Below are positions 33,296 to 43,561 of a stretch of 64,000 nucleotides of DNA, in pieces; within the stretch, counting starts at the first letter, position 1; each line of letters begins with the position of its first letter. The notes beneath the pieces were generated by a model. That model was not told the DNA's origin. It did no database searches and was given only the letters and a program-made list of their open reading frames with translations. The translations under genes and the position numbers were made by a program. Source of the DNA: Lachnospiraceae bacterium (lineage in GTDB: Bacteria; Bacillota; Clostridia; Lachnospirales; Lachnospiraceae). The stretch covers positions 171,205 to 235,204 of the forward strand of contig JAAUZC010000010.1 in the NCBI GenBank assembly GCA_014804795.1, written 5' to 3'.

Positions 33296-33719
33296 GTGGG
33301 TCCCTCCTGTTGAATCCCGTCTTCACGCTTCAGTGCTTCTATGCACTTCCGCTTTGAGACGTTTTTCTCTTTCTGTGAAAATCTTAAGGAAATAATGCTG
33401 TTTTCAGTTTAACCTGTTTTTATAAAAAAAGATAGAAAAATAAAAATTTTTTTGGTAAATTATGGTGCCACCAGATATAGGACAGAAGCGGAAAAAGTCG
33501 AGAAATGTCTACTAAATATTGAATTGTTACAAAAAATCATCTTATTAAAAAAGTATAAAATGATGTAAAAACCTGGGTTTTAAGAGGAATCGGGCGGTTG
33601 ACAAATATCGGGGAAGATGCTATATTAGTTAACAGATTTAATAATTTTGTAACAAATGAGACAAAAATAATAATACATCGCTTTGGGATGTATGAAGCAC
33701 ACATGGAAATGAGGATTTT
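33296..33719. other. 424-nt intergenic region, divergent regulation
   Basis: Holds the 5' end of the SDR gene (minus) and the promoter of the NlpC/P60 gene (plus, see 33598). The AT-rich middle (33400-33560) shows long A and T runs that may bend DNA but no gene or clear motif. No convincing promoter for the SDR gene was found. Confidence 0.6.
33598..33626 (+). promoter_or_regulatory. Promoter of the SH3/NlpC-P60 gene
   Basis: TTGACA (33598-33603), 17-bp spacer, TATATT (33621-33626). Start near 33633 gives an 87-nt leader. The -35 is perfect and the -10 has one mismatch, a strong vegetative promoter. Confidence 0.8.
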
Positions 33720-35372
33720 ATGACACATAAAAAGGGCAGGATAGCAGCATATGGAATGACAGCGCTTATTGCAGCCTCCGCTATGAGTATGGATGCTCAG
33801 GCAGTGAAGCTTACCGACGTTTTACCGTCAGCGGGCATCGGCGTAACATTTTCAAACGGTGTTACGCTCGCACAGATACAGGAGAGAGTTTTAGCGGAAG
33901 CAAAACAGGACAGCAGCATGACGCTTTCCGTATCAGAAATGAAAGCTTATCTGGAAGAACAGAAAGTGGCACCGAAAACGATCGTTTCGGCGAGTGTTGT
34001 AAAAACAGTGGAAGTGCAGCAGGTGCTTGCACAGTTGGAAATTGAGGAACAGGCGAGACAGGAGGCACTGGCGGCCGAAACTGCAGAGGCGTCCGAAGAG
34101 AATATTGTACTGGCAACAGTAGCAGATGCAGCATCCAATGAGGCGATCGCTTCCGGAAATGCGGATGCGGCAGTGCAGGAACAGGTACCGACAGATTCTG
34201 AAGACACCAATGGAGATACAGAAGATGCACAGTCTGGTACTTTGGAGGAGACGGTCTCTGTGGATGATCTGGCAAAAAGCGATGTTACAGTGTCAGGGAA
34301 TGATAAAAAGGAAACCGTCACAGTGGAAGATGAGACGGAAGACCGGATAAAAGAGATTGAAAATAAGGTGATCGAAACGACTCAGTCTACAGCGGAACTG
34401 GCAGCAATGCAGGCGGCGACCATGACGGATGAGGAAAAAGAGTTTTCCAATCTGGTAATAGCGCAAGTGAATAACTATGTAAATGTCAGAAGCGATGCCA
34501 GTGAAGAAAGTGAAGTTGTCGGAAAACTATATGATAAGTCGGTAGGGACATATCTCTCCGAAAAAGATGGCTGGTATGAGATTAATTCAGGTAATGTAAC
34601 CGGCTATGTAAAAGGGGAGTTCTGTGTGACGGGCAAGGATGCCGTTGAACTTGCGAAAAAAGTAGGAACAAGAATCGCAACCGTTACAACAACCACACTG
34701 AAAGTAAGAGAAGAGGCTTCCACAGAAGCGACAGTGCTTGGCCTTGTTCCGATCGAAGAGGAACTGACTGTTGTAGAAGAGCAGGACGGCTGGGTTAAAG
34801 TGGATATCGAAGAAGGTTACGGTTGGGTATCTATGGATTATGTGTCTCTGCGGACGGATTTTGTAAAGGCGGAAAGCAAAGCAGAAGAAGAAGCGAGACT
34901 GGCGAAAGAGGCGGAAGAGAGAAGAAAAGCGCAGGCGGCAGCCGCGGCAAACTCCAAGAAGCCCGAATCCGGCAGCAATAAAAACTATAACTCCGCAAGC
35001 AGCTATATTCCCGCGGGCGGCGGCAGTGCATCCGGTAACGCAGTGGCGCAGTTTGCTCTGCAGTTCCAGGGAAATCCGTATGTATACGGCGGCACCAGTC
35101 TGACAAACGGAGCCGACTGTTCCGGGTTTGTCATGAGTGTCTATAAGAACTTTGGCGTGAGCTTGCCGCACTCTTCCTCAGCCGACAGGAAAGTAGGCAG
35201 CGCTGTAGGAAGCCTTGCAGAGGCGCAGCCGGGCGATCTTATTTGTTATTCCGGCCACGTGGCGCTCTACATCGGCGGAAACCAGATCGTACATGCGTCG
35301 ACGTCCAAAACCGGTATTATTGTGTCCAGGGCGGATTACAGAAATATTTTGGCAATCAGAAGAATTTTTTAG
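33720..35372 (+). CDS. Secreted cell-wall hydrolase: two SH3 domains plus NlpC/P60
   Basis: 550 residues with a signal peptide (TALIAASAMSMDAQA, cut after residue 28). Residues about 30-240 are a Glu/Thr/Ala-rich, probably coiled or disordered spacer. Two SH3b domains follow: VNNYVNVRSDASEESEVVGK and TTTLKVREEASTEATVLGLV. A Lys/Glu linker leads to NlpC/P60 at 440-550: ADCSGF (Cys near 466), SGHVALYIG (His near 513) and QIVHAS. The domain hydrolyses gamma-D-Glu-diamino acid bonds. The role is probably cell separation or wall turnover. SD GAGGA. Confidence 0.92.
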   Translation: MTHKKGRIAAYGMTALIAASAMSMDAQAVKLTDVLPSAGIGVTFSNGVTLAQIQERVLAEAKQDSSMTLSVSEMKAYLEEQKVAPKTIVSASVVKTVEVQQVLAQLEIEEQARQEALAAETAEASEENIVLATVADAASNEAIASGNADAAVQEQVPTDSEDTNGDTEDAQSGTLEETVSVDDLAKSDVTVSGNDKKETVTVEDETEDRIKEIENKVIETTQSTAELAAMQAATMTDEEKEFSNLVIAQVNNYVNVRSDASEESEVVGKLYDKSVGTYLSEKDGWYEINSGNVTGYVKGEFCVTGKDAVELAKKVGTRIATVTTTTLKVREEASTEATVLGLVPIEEELTVVEEQDGWVKVDIEEGYGWVSMDYVSLRTDFVKAESKAEEEARLAKEAEERRKAQAAAAANSKKPESGSNKNYNSASSYIPAGGGSASGNAVAQFALQFQGNPYVYGGTSLTNGADCSGFVMSVYKNFGVSLPHSSSADRKVGSAVGSLAEAQPGDLICYSGHVALYIGGNQIVHASTSKTGIIVSRADYRNILAIRRIF

Positions 35373-35397
35373 GAAAAAATACAACAGATTAAACTAG

Positions 35398-35437
35398 AGA
35401 GAGCCGTCACATCGAAGGATGTGGCGGCTCTCTTGTT
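35398..35437 (+). terminator. Intrinsic terminator after the hydrolase gene
   Basis: A 16-bp stem with one G-U pair (AGAGAGCCGTCACATC with GATGTGGCGGCTCTCT), loop GAAG, then TTGTT. Confidence 0.9.
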
Positions 35438-35540
35438 AACAAAAATAATCAAATATTCACATAAAAGACAATACCAAAATGAAGGACTTCGCGCTATACT
35501 GAAAGTAACTGGATGAGAACCGTGCAGGAGGGCGAATGGT

Positions 35541-37943
35541 ATGCAGTATGGACATTTTGATGATGAGAAAAAAGAATATGTGATAGACCGGGCAGATCTG
35601 CCGGTTTCCTGGACAAACTATCTGGGCGTGGAGGATACCTGTGTGGTTGTGAACCATACGGCCGGGGGATATATGTTCTATAAGACGCCGGAATATCATC
35701 GGATAACGAGATTCAGGGGGAACGCTGTGCCTATGGACAGGCCGGGTCATTACATATATTTGCGGGATGCCGAAAGCGGCGATTATTGGAGCGTTTCCTG
35801 GCAGCCCGTGGGAAAATCGCTCGATGAGGCAAAGTATATCTGCCGTCACGGGCTGTCCTATTCGGTCTATGAGTGCGAGTACAGTGATATCAAAGCCAGC
35901 CAGAAACTTTTTGTGCCGCGCGGGGACGCGCTGGAAATTTGGGATGTAAAGATAAAGAATGAGGGAAATACCACGAGAAAATTGCAGGTTTTTTCTTACT
36001 GTGAATTCTCTTTTCACCATATTATGATCGATAACCAGAATTTTCAGATGAGCCTGTACTGTGCCGGCAGCAGTTACGAGGACGGTATCATTGAGCATGA
36101 TTTGTTCTATGAGGAGTTTGGGTATCAGTATTTTACAATGAATGAGGAACCGGATGGATTTGACTGTCTGCGGGATAAATTCTTGGGTCTGTATCATACG
36201 GAGGACAATCCGCAGGCCGTCATAAACGGAAAATGCGGAGGATCCTTTGAAAAGGGAAACAATCACTGCGGCGCATTGCAGAAAGATATTGTTCTGCGGC
36301 CCGGAGAGGAGAGGAGAATACTCTTCTTTCTGGGAGAGGGAAACAGAGAGGCCGGAAAAGCGGCGAGAGTAAAATACAGTGATTTCCGGGTGGTGGATGC
36401 CGCATATGAGGATATGGCTGAGTTCTGGGAGAGAAAGAGGCAGAAGCTTCAGATTGATACGCCCAATCAGGGCATGAATACGCTGATAAATATCTGGACA
36501 CTATATCAGGCGGAGATCAATGTGATGTTTTCGCGGTTTGCTTCCTTTATCGAGGTGGGGGGCAGAGTCGGACTGGGATACCGAGATACGGCGCAGGACG
36601 CCATGACAATTCCCCATTCCAATCCCGAAAAATGCAGGCAGCGTATCGTGGAACTGTTGCGGGGGCTGGTGTCCGAGGGCTACGGCCTGCATCTGTTCCA
36701 GCCGGAGTGGTTTGAGCCGGACAATGAAATAAAACCCTTTAAATCACCGACGGTAATACCGGAGTTTGATAAAAACAATATGATTCATGGACTGAAGGAC
36801 GCCTGTTCCGATGATGCGTTGTGGCTGGTATCCTCCATTGTGGAGTATGTGAAAGAGACCGGTGAGACAAAGTTTCTGGACGAGGTGGTTACCTATGCGG
36901 ACGGCGGGGAAGGTACGGTCTATGAGCATATGATGAAAATCCTTGATTTTTCCGACAGGCAGGTGGGCGAGAGCGGTATCTGCAAAGGTCTTCGGGCCGA
37001 CTGGAACGACTGCCTGAACCTGGGCGGGGGCGAAAGCGCCATGGTATCTTTCCTGCATTACTGGGCTATCGAAAATTTCCTGGAGGCAGCGGAATATCTG
37101 GGAAGAAGCGAGGATGTGGAAAAATACAGAGCGATGGCAGAGAAGGTAAAGAAAGTCTGCAATGAACAGCTCTGGGATGAAAAGTGGTTTATTCGCGGCA
37201 TCACAAAGAACGGAAAGAAAATCGGCACATCTCTGGATAAGGAGGGCAGGGTGCATCTGGAATCCAATGCCTGGGCGGTACTCTCCGGGGCGGCATCGGA
37301 GGAAAAGGGTAAGCAGGCTATGGACAGCGTGAAAGAGTATCTGTTTACTCCTTATGGCATTATGTTGAATGCGCCGTCTTATACAGTGCCGGACGACGAT
37401 ATCGGTTTTGTCACAAGGGTTTATCCGGGCGTAAAGGAGAACGGGGCAATTTTCTCCCATCCGAATCCCTGGGCCTGGGCGGCGGAATGCAAACTGGGCA
37501 GAGGAGACAGAGCCATGGAGTTTTACAATGCGCTTTGTCCCTATTATCAGAATGACAAGATCGAGATCAGAGAATCGGAGCCCTATTCCTATTGTCAGTT
37601 TGTGATGGGAAAAGACCATACCGCTTTCGGCCGCGCGAGGCATCCCTTTATGACCGGTACGGGCGGATGGGCATATTTCAGTGCCACACGGTATATACTG
37701 GGCATCCGGCCGCAGATGGATCATCTGGAGATCGATCCCTGTATTCCGGCGGATTGGAAGGGCTTTAAAGCTAAGAGACAGTGGCGGGGCGCCGTATTCC
37801 ATATAGAAGTGGAGAATCCGGACGGCGTGATGAAAGGTGTAAAGGAAATCCGGATAGACGGCAGGCGGACAGAGAGGATTCCCGTCATGGAGCAGGGGAC
37901 AGAACATCAGATTAAAATCGTAATGGGAAAGGCAGAAAAATGA
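35541..37943 (+). CDS. GH94 phosphorylase, probably N,N'-diacetylchitobiose phosphorylase
   Basis: 800 residues. The opening MQYGHFDDEKKEYVIDRADL and RHGLSYSVYECEYSDIKASQ are GH94 (cellobiose/chitobiose phosphorylase). VGLGYRDTAQDAMTIPHSNP and GYGLHLFQPEWFEPDNE, then HGLKDACSDDALWLVSSIVE, match chitobiose phosphorylases better than cellobiose enzymes. LRADWNDCLN contains the catalytic acid. It splits the disaccharide with phosphate, giving a sugar 1-phosphate, here probably GlcNAc-1-P. The next gene, a phosphohexomutase, overlaps its stop. Other GH94 substrates cannot be ruled out. A weak -10 (TATACT at 35495) lies upstream. Confidence 0.78.
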   Translation: MQYGHFDDEKKEYVIDRADLPVSWTNYLGVEDTCVVVNHTAGGYMFYKTPEYHRITRFRGNAVPMDRPGHYIYLRDAESGDYWSVSWQPVGKSLDEAKYICRHGLSYSVYECEYSDIKASQKLFVPRGDALEIWDVKIKNEGNTTRKLQVFSYCEFSFHHIMIDNQNFQMSLYCAGSSYEDGIIEHDLFYEEFGYQYFTMNEEPDGFDCLRDKFLGLYHTEDNPQAVINGKCGGSFEKGNNHCGALQKDIVLRPGEERRILFFLGEGNREAGKAARVKYSDFRVVDAAYEDMAEFWERKRQKLQIDTPNQGMNTLINIWTLYQAEINVMFSRFASFIEVGGRVGLGYRDTAQDAMTIPHSNPEKCRQRIVELLRGLVSEGYGLHLFQPEWFEPDNEIKPFKSPTVIPEFDKNNMIHGLKDACSDDALWLVSSIVEYVKETGETKFLDEVVTYADGGEGTVYEHMMKILDFSDRQVGESGICKGLRADWNDCLNLGGGESAMVSFLHYWAIENFLEAAEYLGRSEDVEKYRAMAEKVKKVCNEQLWDEKWFIRGITKNGKKIGTSLDKEGRVHLESNAWAVLSGAASEEKGKQAMDSVKEYLFTPYGIMLNAPSYTVPDDDIGFVTRVYPGVKENGAIFSHPNPWAWAAECKLGRGDRAMEFYNALCPYYQNDKIEIRESEPYSYCQFVMGKDHTAFGRARHPFMTGTGGWAYFSATRYILGIRPQMDHLEIDPCIPADWKGFKAKRQWRGAVFHIEVENPDGVMKGVKEIRIDGRRTERIPVMEQGTEHQIKIVMGKAEK

Positions 37944-39355
37944 TAAAATTTGGGACAGGCGGCTGGCGTGCCGTCATCGGAGATGAATTTACAAAAGAGA
38001 ATATTCAGATACTGGCGAAAGCGCTGGCGGATAAGATGCATGCGGAACAGGTGACGGACAAGGGTATCGTGCTCGGATACGACAGGAGATTTTTGTCGAA
38101 GGAGGCGATGCAGTGGGCAGGCGAAGTCTTTGCGAAGGAGGGGATCACTGCCTATCTGATCAATAAATCGGCGCCCACGCCGCTCGTGATGTTCTATGTC
38201 ATGAAGCACGCGCTGCCCTACGGTATGATGATCACCGCGAGCCATAATCCGGCGATCTATAACGGCATTAAAGTGTTTACGGCGGGCGGGAGAGATGCGG
38301 ATGAGACCCAGACCGCCGATATTGAGAAGTATATCCGGGAAGTGGCGGACATTCCAGTGGAATCGATGGAATATGACGAGGCGCTGGGAAAAGGGCTGAT
38401 ACAGGAAATTTATCCGCTGAACGAATATCTGGACGAGATCATCGCAGCGGTGGACATGGGAAAGATCAGGAAGGCAGGGCTTAAGGTGGCGCTTGACCCG
38501 ATGTACGGCGTCAGCGAGACGTCCTTAAAGATTATTCTGCTGACAGCGAGGTGTGATGTGGAGACGATCCATGAGCGGCATGATACGCTGTTCGGAGGGA
38601 AACTGCCCGCACCCAATGCTGTGACGTTGCGCGCTCTGCAGAATTATGTGCTGGATAAAAACTGTGATATCGGTATTGCCACAGACGGCGATGCGGACAG
38701 GATTGGCGTGATAGACGACAAGGGGAGATTCCTGCATCCGAACGATATCCTGGTACTTTTGTATTACTATCTTGTAAAGTATAAAGGCTGGAGCGGTCCG
38801 GTAGTGCGCAATATCTGCACAACCCATACACTGGACAGGCTGGCGGAGAAATTCGGTGAAAGCTGTTATGAGGTGCCGGTGGGCTTTAAACATATTTCTG
38901 CGAAAATGTACGGTACGGGAGCAGTGATCGGCGGAGAGTCATCGGGGGGACTTACGGTGCGCGGACATATTCGCGGAAAGGACGGTATTTATGCGGCGGC
39001 GCTCCTCGTGGAGATGATAGCAGCCACCGGGAAAAAACTTTCTGAGATTTTCGATGATATTGAAGCGGAATGTGGTAAAATATACATGGAGGAGAGGGAT
39101 TACAAATTTAACCAGGAGAAGAAGAATCGTATTAAAAAGATGCTTCTGGAGGACAGGATGCTGCCGGCGATGCCTTACGAGATCGAGAAAGTGTCCTATC
39201 TGGACGGCAGCAAGGTCTACTTTGAAAACGGCGGCTGGGTGGCAGCGAGATTTTCCGGGACAGAGCCGCTTCTTCGAATCTTCTGTGAAATGCCCTCCGG
39301 TGAAGAGGCGGAGAAAATCTGTAGCATTTATGAGGAATTTCTGGAATTAAAGTAA
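37940..39355 (+). CDS. Phosphohexomutase (phosphoglucomutase/phosphomannomutase/GlcNAc-P mutase family)
   Basis: 471 residues. TASHNP with the phosphoserine near 101, DGDADR near 250 (metal loop), GESSGG near 332 (sugar specificity) and RFSGTEP near 436 (phosphate loop), all four alpha-D-phosphohexomutase motifs. It overlaps the phosphorylase stop by 4 nt (ATGA), so it most likely turns the sugar 1-phosphate product into the 6-phosphate. Which sugar (glucose or GlcNAc) is an inference from the neighbour. Confidence 0.85.
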   Translation: MIKFGTGGWRAVIGDEFTKENIQILAKALADKMHAEQVTDKGIVLGYDRRFLSKEAMQWAGEVFAKEGITAYLINKSAPTPLVMFYVMKHALPYGMMITASHNPAIYNGIKVFTAGGRDADETQTADIEKYIREVADIPVESMEYDEALGKGLIQEIYPLNEYLDEIIAAVDMGKIRKAGLKVALDPMYGVSETSLKIILLTARCDVETIHERHDTLFGGKLPAPNAVTLRALQNYVLDKNCDIGIATDGDADRIGVIDDKGRFLHPNDILVLLYYYLVKYKGWSGPVVRNICTTHTLDRLAEKFGESCYEVPVGFKHISAKMYGTGAVIGGESSGGLTVRGHIRGKDGIYAAALLVEMIAATGKKLSEIFDDIEAECGKIYMEERDYKFNQEKKNRIKKMLLEDRMLPAMPYEIEKVSYLDGSKVYFENGGWVAARFSGTEPLLRIFCEMPSGEEAEKICSIYEEFLELK

Positions 39356-39373
39356 GAGCGGAGAGGGATAGAG

Positions 39374-41104
39374 ATGAAAAAAGCAGGGAGAAACAGGCAG
39401 TTAAAGTGGAGCATGATAAATATGTTGGCTGCCGGATGGTTTCTCCCTTTTTTACTGATTTCGGTCATGATGCTTATTTTTGTGTCAAACAGAATGGACA
39501 GACAGCTCAGGAATACGATCATAACTTCCGCGGACAAGTCTGTTAAACTCTGTCAGCTGCGGCTGAATCAGGCGATAGAATCTTCCAAGGAGGCCTCGTA
39601 TATGCCCACCCTGAAGGAGTGCTTTGCAGAATATGAACAGGACGGGGACGAGGAAAAATTAAACAGGAGCGCTTCTGACTTTATCAGGCAGCATTACCGC
39701 GTCAACACAGATTTCAATATGACATACCTCTACTTCATCCACGATCCAAAGAATGCCTGTGTGACCTATCGGGATTATTCTGATATGCGTGCCTTTATCG
39801 AGGAAGGGCTGGAGGTGGTCATGAGTATGAGCGAAAATCTGGACACCTCTATCACTTTTATCAATACCAATAACAGGATCTATATGGTGAGAAATATTGT
39901 GGACAGCAATTTCAAACCCTTTGCGGTGCTGACGATGGAGCTGAATATAGAGGATATGTTTGGCGGTCTGCGGAGTATCTGGGGCTACAAGGAAGCGGAT
40001 GTATTTATCGATGGTGTTTCCGTTTTTCAGGTCTATGAGAAGGATCCCGGCTTTAAGGCGGGCCGGGAGAGAGATATGAAAGAGCCCCGTTATTACCGCG
40101 ACGGGAGAGAAGCATATGTCTATATGTGGCTGGACGACGGATGGCACAGGACGGCCTACGCGGTCATGCTGGACGGATCGGTGATCGCCGGAGAAAAAGT
40201 GATGATCAAATATCTGCTCATTATTCTGCTCATATTTATGGTGCCGTTGATCGTCGTTGTATTTACTTTTTTCCATAAAAGCGTCAACAAGCCGATCGAG
40301 GTGCTGCGGGATGCCTATAAAGAGATAGAAAAGGAAAACTATGGTTATCATATTATACCCGATGCCCGCCACGAGGAATTCGAGGAGTTGGATGAGGCGT
40401 TTAACAGCATGTCGGATAAACTGCGTTATCAGTTTGAGAAGATCTATCTGGAGGAACTTGCTCTGCGGGATGCCAATATCATGGCGCTGCAGTCCCAGAT
40501 CAACCCGCATTTTCTGAATAATACGCTGGAAATCATCAATTGGGAGGCAAGACTGGCGGAAAACTATAAGATCAGTGGCATGATAGAAGCGCTGTCTACC
40601 ATGCTGGAAGCTACGATGGACCGCAAAAGAGAGCAGTTGATTCCGCTGTCCGAAGAAATAAACTATGCGGATGCTTATCTGTATATTACTTCCAGGCGTT
40701 TCGGGGAGAATCTGGAGGTGACGAAAGAGATTGATGACAGTTGTCTGCAGATAAAAGTGCCCAGACTTATCATACAGCCCATTATCGAGAATGCCATAGA
40801 GCACGGCATGAATTTTTCCGGCCCGGGGAAAATACATATCCGTGTCCGCAGGGAGGGAAATAAGCTTATAATAGAAGTGATGAACAATGGAAAGCTGACG
40901 GAGGAAGACCGCAAAAAGATCGATGAGCTGCTTGGGGAAAATGATACAAAAGAATTCCGTTCCGTGAGCCTCGGAATACGAAATGTGAATAAAAGACTGA
41001 AAATAATATATGGCGCGGAGTGCGGACTTACTATCAAAAGTGACAAGAAGGGGAACACGATCAGCACAATTATAGTCAAAACAGACAATGAAGGAGAACA
41101 ATAA
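39374..41104 (+). CDS. Sensor histidine kinase, YesM type
   Basis: 576 residues. Two transmembrane helices near 13-35 and 275-297 (IKYLLIILLIFMVPLIVVVF) flank an extracellular sensing domain. A HAMP-like linker follows. LQSQINPHFLNNTLEIINWE is the His-kinase box, IIQPIIENAIEHGM the N-box, SLGIRNVNKRL the final G-box. Type paired with AraC-type regulators (44428-45192), controlling sugar uptake genes. SD GGAGAGGG. Confidence 0.9.
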   Translation: MKKAGRNRQLKWSMINMLAAGWFLPFLLISVMMLIFVSNRMDRQLRNTIITSADKSVKLCQLRLNQAIESSKEASYMPTLKECFAEYEQDGDEEKLNRSASDFIRQHYRVNTDFNMTYLYFIHDPKNACVTYRDYSDMRAFIEEGLEVVMSMSENLDTSITFINTNNRIYMVRNIVDSNFKPFAVLTMELNIEDMFGGLRSIWGYKEADVFIDGVSVFQVYEKDPGFKAGRERDMKEPRYYRDGREAYVYMWLDDGWHRTAYAVMLDGSVIAGEKVMIKYLLIILLIFMVPLIVVVFTFFHKSVNKPIEVLRDAYKEIEKENYGYHIIPDARHEEFEELDEAFNSMSDKLRYQFEKIYLEELALRDANIMALQSQINPHFLNNTLEIINWEARLAENYKISGMIEALSTMLEATMDRKREQLIPLSEEINYADAYLYITSRRFGENLEVTKEIDDSCLQIKVPRLIIQPIIENAIEHGMNFSGPGKIHIRVRREGNKLIIEVMNNGKLTEEDRKKIDELLGENDTKEFRSVSLGIRNVNKRLKIIYGAECGLTIKSDKKGNTISTIIVKTDNEGEQ

Positions 41105-41207
41105 AAGACAAATAATAACAATTCCGGTCATTAAGTTTTTCGGGGAAATCAGCTATGATAAGAACATAAAATAATGCAATGAAAACTCTGAAAAGGGAGG
41201 AAAGAAA

Positions 41208-42554
41208 ATGAAAAAAAGAATTGCAGCATTATGTTTAGTATCTGCTATGGTATTATCTCTGACAGCATGCGGCAACAGCGGCGGCACATCTGGGACGGGA
41301 GGTTCAACTGGGGGAACTTCTGTAAAACTGAATGTAACAACCACATTCGCAGGTGAGGACGGAAACGCGCAGAACTTTAAGAATGCGGTGGCGGCGTGGG
41401 AAGCAGAGACAGGCAACACAGTAGCGGACGCATCCGCGACATCTGATGAAACGTTCAAGACAAGAGTACTCACTGATTTTGAGACAGGTTCTGAACCCGA
41501 TGTACTGTTCTTCTTCAACGGTGCGGACGCAAATTCATTTATCGAGGCAGGCAAGGTAGTTTCCATCGATGAGATTCGCGCAGAATATCCGGAGTATGCA
41601 TCCAACATGAACGATGACCTGATCGCGGATTCTCTGGTGGACGGCAAGAAATACGCAGTTCCCGTAAACGGTTTCTGGGAGGCAATGTTCGTAAACACAG
41701 AAGTACTTGACGCAGCAGGCGTTTCCATGCCAGGCGAAGATTATACGTGGGACATGTTTAAAGAGGACTGCCAGAAGATCAAAGATGCAGGTTATGCGCC
41801 GATTGCATGCGCGCTCGGCAATATCCCTCATTACTGGTGGGAGTTTGCTATCTTTAATCACACTTCACCGGATACACACCTTCAGGTACCTGAATCTGTA
41901 GATACCGAAGGCGGCCAGGCCTGGGTAGCAGGTATGGAAGATATCAAAGAACTGTATGAATTGGGATATTTCCCTGACAACACGCTGTCTGCCACAGACG
42001 ATGAGACATTCGCAATGTTTATGGACGGCAAAGCGGCATTCCTGATTGACGGTTCCTGGAAGGTTGGCGGTATCGTAAATTCCTGCCAGTCCGATCCGGA
42101 GGATGCATCCACACTTGACACAGAGAAACTGGCAAAATTTGATGTGACATATGTGCCCGGACAGGGAGACAGAAAAGCAACCGACCTGATCGGCGGTCTG
42201 TCCATGGGTTACTACATATCCACAAAGGCCTGGGAAGATCCCGACACAAGAGCGGCAGCAGTAAGCTTTGTGGAATACATGACATCTGATGAACTTGTTC
42301 CCGCATTTGCGCAGCATACAGCATCCGCGCTGAAGAACGCACCTGAAGTTGACGAAGCAGAGTTCAATCCTCTTCAGATCAAGGCTATGAAGATGATGGC
42401 GGGCACAACTTCCCTGACAGGCGCAGTACAGGATATCTTCAACGGTGAATGCAGAGTATCTACATTCGATGGCATGCCTCAGATTGTAACCGGCAAAGTG
42501 ACGGCAGAGGATGCGGTTTCTGAAGGACTTGAGGCATATCAGGATGCGCAGTAA
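41208..42554 (+). CDS. ABC sugar transporter, solute-binding lipoprotein
   Basis: 448 residues with a lipoprotein signal (ALCLVSAMVLSLTAC, lipobox LTAC, lipidated Cys21). The rest follows the SBP_bac_1 family: VAAWEAETGNTV, VLFFFNGADANSFIEAGKVV, and a C-terminal GKVTAEDAVSEGL. Binds an oligosaccharide outside the cell; from the locus, chitobiose or a related sugar. SD AAAGGGAGGAAAG. A candidate promoter (TTAAGT, 17 bp, TATGAT at 41154) lies just upstream. Confidence 0.9.
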   Translation: MKKRIAALCLVSAMVLSLTACGNSGGTSGTGGSTGGTSVKLNVTTTFAGEDGNAQNFKNAVAAWEAETGNTVADASATSDETFKTRVLTDFETGSEPDVLFFFNGADANSFIEAGKVVSIDEIRAEYPEYASNMNDDLIADSLVDGKKYAVPVNGFWEAMFVNTEVLDAAGVSMPGEDYTWDMFKEDCQKIKDAGYAPIACALGNIPHYWWEFAIFNHTSPDTHLQVPESVDTEGGQAWVAGMEDIKELYELGYFPDNTLSATDDETFAMFMDGKAAFLIDGSWKVGGIVNSCQSDPEDASTLDTEKLAKFDVTYVPGQGDRKATDLIGGLSMGYYISTKAWEDPDTRAAAVSFVEYMTSDELVPAFAQHTASALKNAPEVDEAEFNPLQIKAMKMMAGTTSLTGAVQDIFNGECRVSTFDGMPQIVTGKVTAEDAVSEGLEAYQDAQ

Positions 42555-42590
42555 CAGAATAATATAGGAAGTATTTCAAGAATAGTCAGA

Positions 42591-42617
42591 CGGGGCAGGG
42601 GTGATACTTCTGCCCCG
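42591..42617 (+). terminator. Hairpin between binding protein and permease genes
   Basis: CGGGGCAG and CTGCCCCG, 8 bp, 11-nt loop, no T-tract. Hairpins at this place in sugar ABC operons usually protect the abundant binding-protein message and reduce read-through into the permeases. Confidence 0.55.
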
Positions 42618-42660
42618 ATATAGTAACCGCAGAGGAAAAACAAGGAGGAGGGCTGCTTAA

Positions 42661-43548
42661 ATGGGAGCAAATATATATAAAAATAAGAAGCCGTTAATTG
42701 TGTTTCTGGCTCCGGCGTTTTTGTTTATGGTAGTATATTTGTACTATCCGTTTTTTATGAATATCATCAACAGTTTTCAGAAGATAAAAAGGCTGGGGGA
42801 GATGAATGCGGAATGGAATGATCCCTGGTATCTGAACTATGTGGAATTGTTTCATGACCCGGTGGTAGGAATATCTATAAAAAATACGTTGATCATGATG
42901 GTGGTGACGATCATAGGACAGGTAGGTATCGCGATCATTCTGGCGCTTTTGGTGGATAACATCAAAGTGGGAGGAAAATTTTTCCGTACGGTTTATTTTT
43001 TCCCAATCGTGGTTTCCGCTACCGCGCTGGGTCTTATGTTTAACCTGATTTTCCTGTATGACAAAGGTATGTTAAATCAGCTTTTAGAGGCAATGGGAAA
43101 GACCACACTGACAGACTGGAAGAGTGAGGGGATTGCCCTCTTTACAATGATGCTGCCGGTTATGTGGCAGTATGTGGGCTTTTACTTTGTCATTCTGATC
43201 ACAGGCCTCAACAATATTTCGGATGAACTCTATGAATCCGCATCAATCGACGGGGCGACGCGTTTTCAGCGGGTACGGTATATTTCTCTGCCATTACTGC
43301 ATAATGTGATCTGTACCTGTGTGGTACTGGCGGTGACGGGCGCGCTCAAAGTATTTGACCTGCCGTGGACTATGTTCCCGAAGGGAATGCCTTTACAGAC
43401 AACATTCCTGACAGGAACTTATATGTATTACCAGACGATGGAAGCGAGGAATGTGGACTATGGTTCCACATTGGCGATTATGCTGGTAGTACTCGGCGTT
43501 ATTACGTCACAGGTCGTAAACCGCATTTTTAAAGAGAAAGATTATTAA
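42661..43548 (+). CDS. ABC sugar transporter permease (MalF type)
   Basis: 295 residues, six predicted helices. YESASIDGATRFQRVRYISL is the EAA loop that contacts the ATPase. Pairs with 43562-44419. No ATP-binding gene is in the operon, as is common in Clostridia, where a shared MsmK-type ATPase is encoded elsewhere. SD AAGGAGGAGG. Confidence 0.9.
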   Translation: MGANIYKNKKPLIVFLAPAFLFMVVYLYYPFFMNIINSFQKIKRLGEMNAEWNDPWYLNYVELFHDPVVGISIKNTLIMMVVTIIGQVGIAIILALLVDNIKVGGKFFRTVYFFPIVVSATALGLMFNLIFLYDKGMLNQLLEAMGKTTLTDWKSEGIALFTMMLPVMWQYVGFYFVILITGLNNISDELYESASIDGATRFQRVRYISLPLLHNVICTCVVLAVTGALKVFDLPWTMFPKGMPLQTTFLTGTYMYYQTMEARNVDYGSTLAIMLVVLGVITSQVVNRIFKEKDY

Positions 43549-43561
43549 GGAGGGACGAGTG

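Noticed and set aside
36744..37907. Long open frame on the minus strand (387 codons) inside the GH94 gene
   Set aside because: Lies wholly opposite a gene with clear family motifs, has no SD and no recognisable protein features; a by-product of codon use.
39659..41131. Minus-strand open frame of 490 codons opposite the histidine kinase gene
   Set aside because: The plus strand encodes a complete YesM-type kinase; the antisense frame has no family motif or ribosome binding site.
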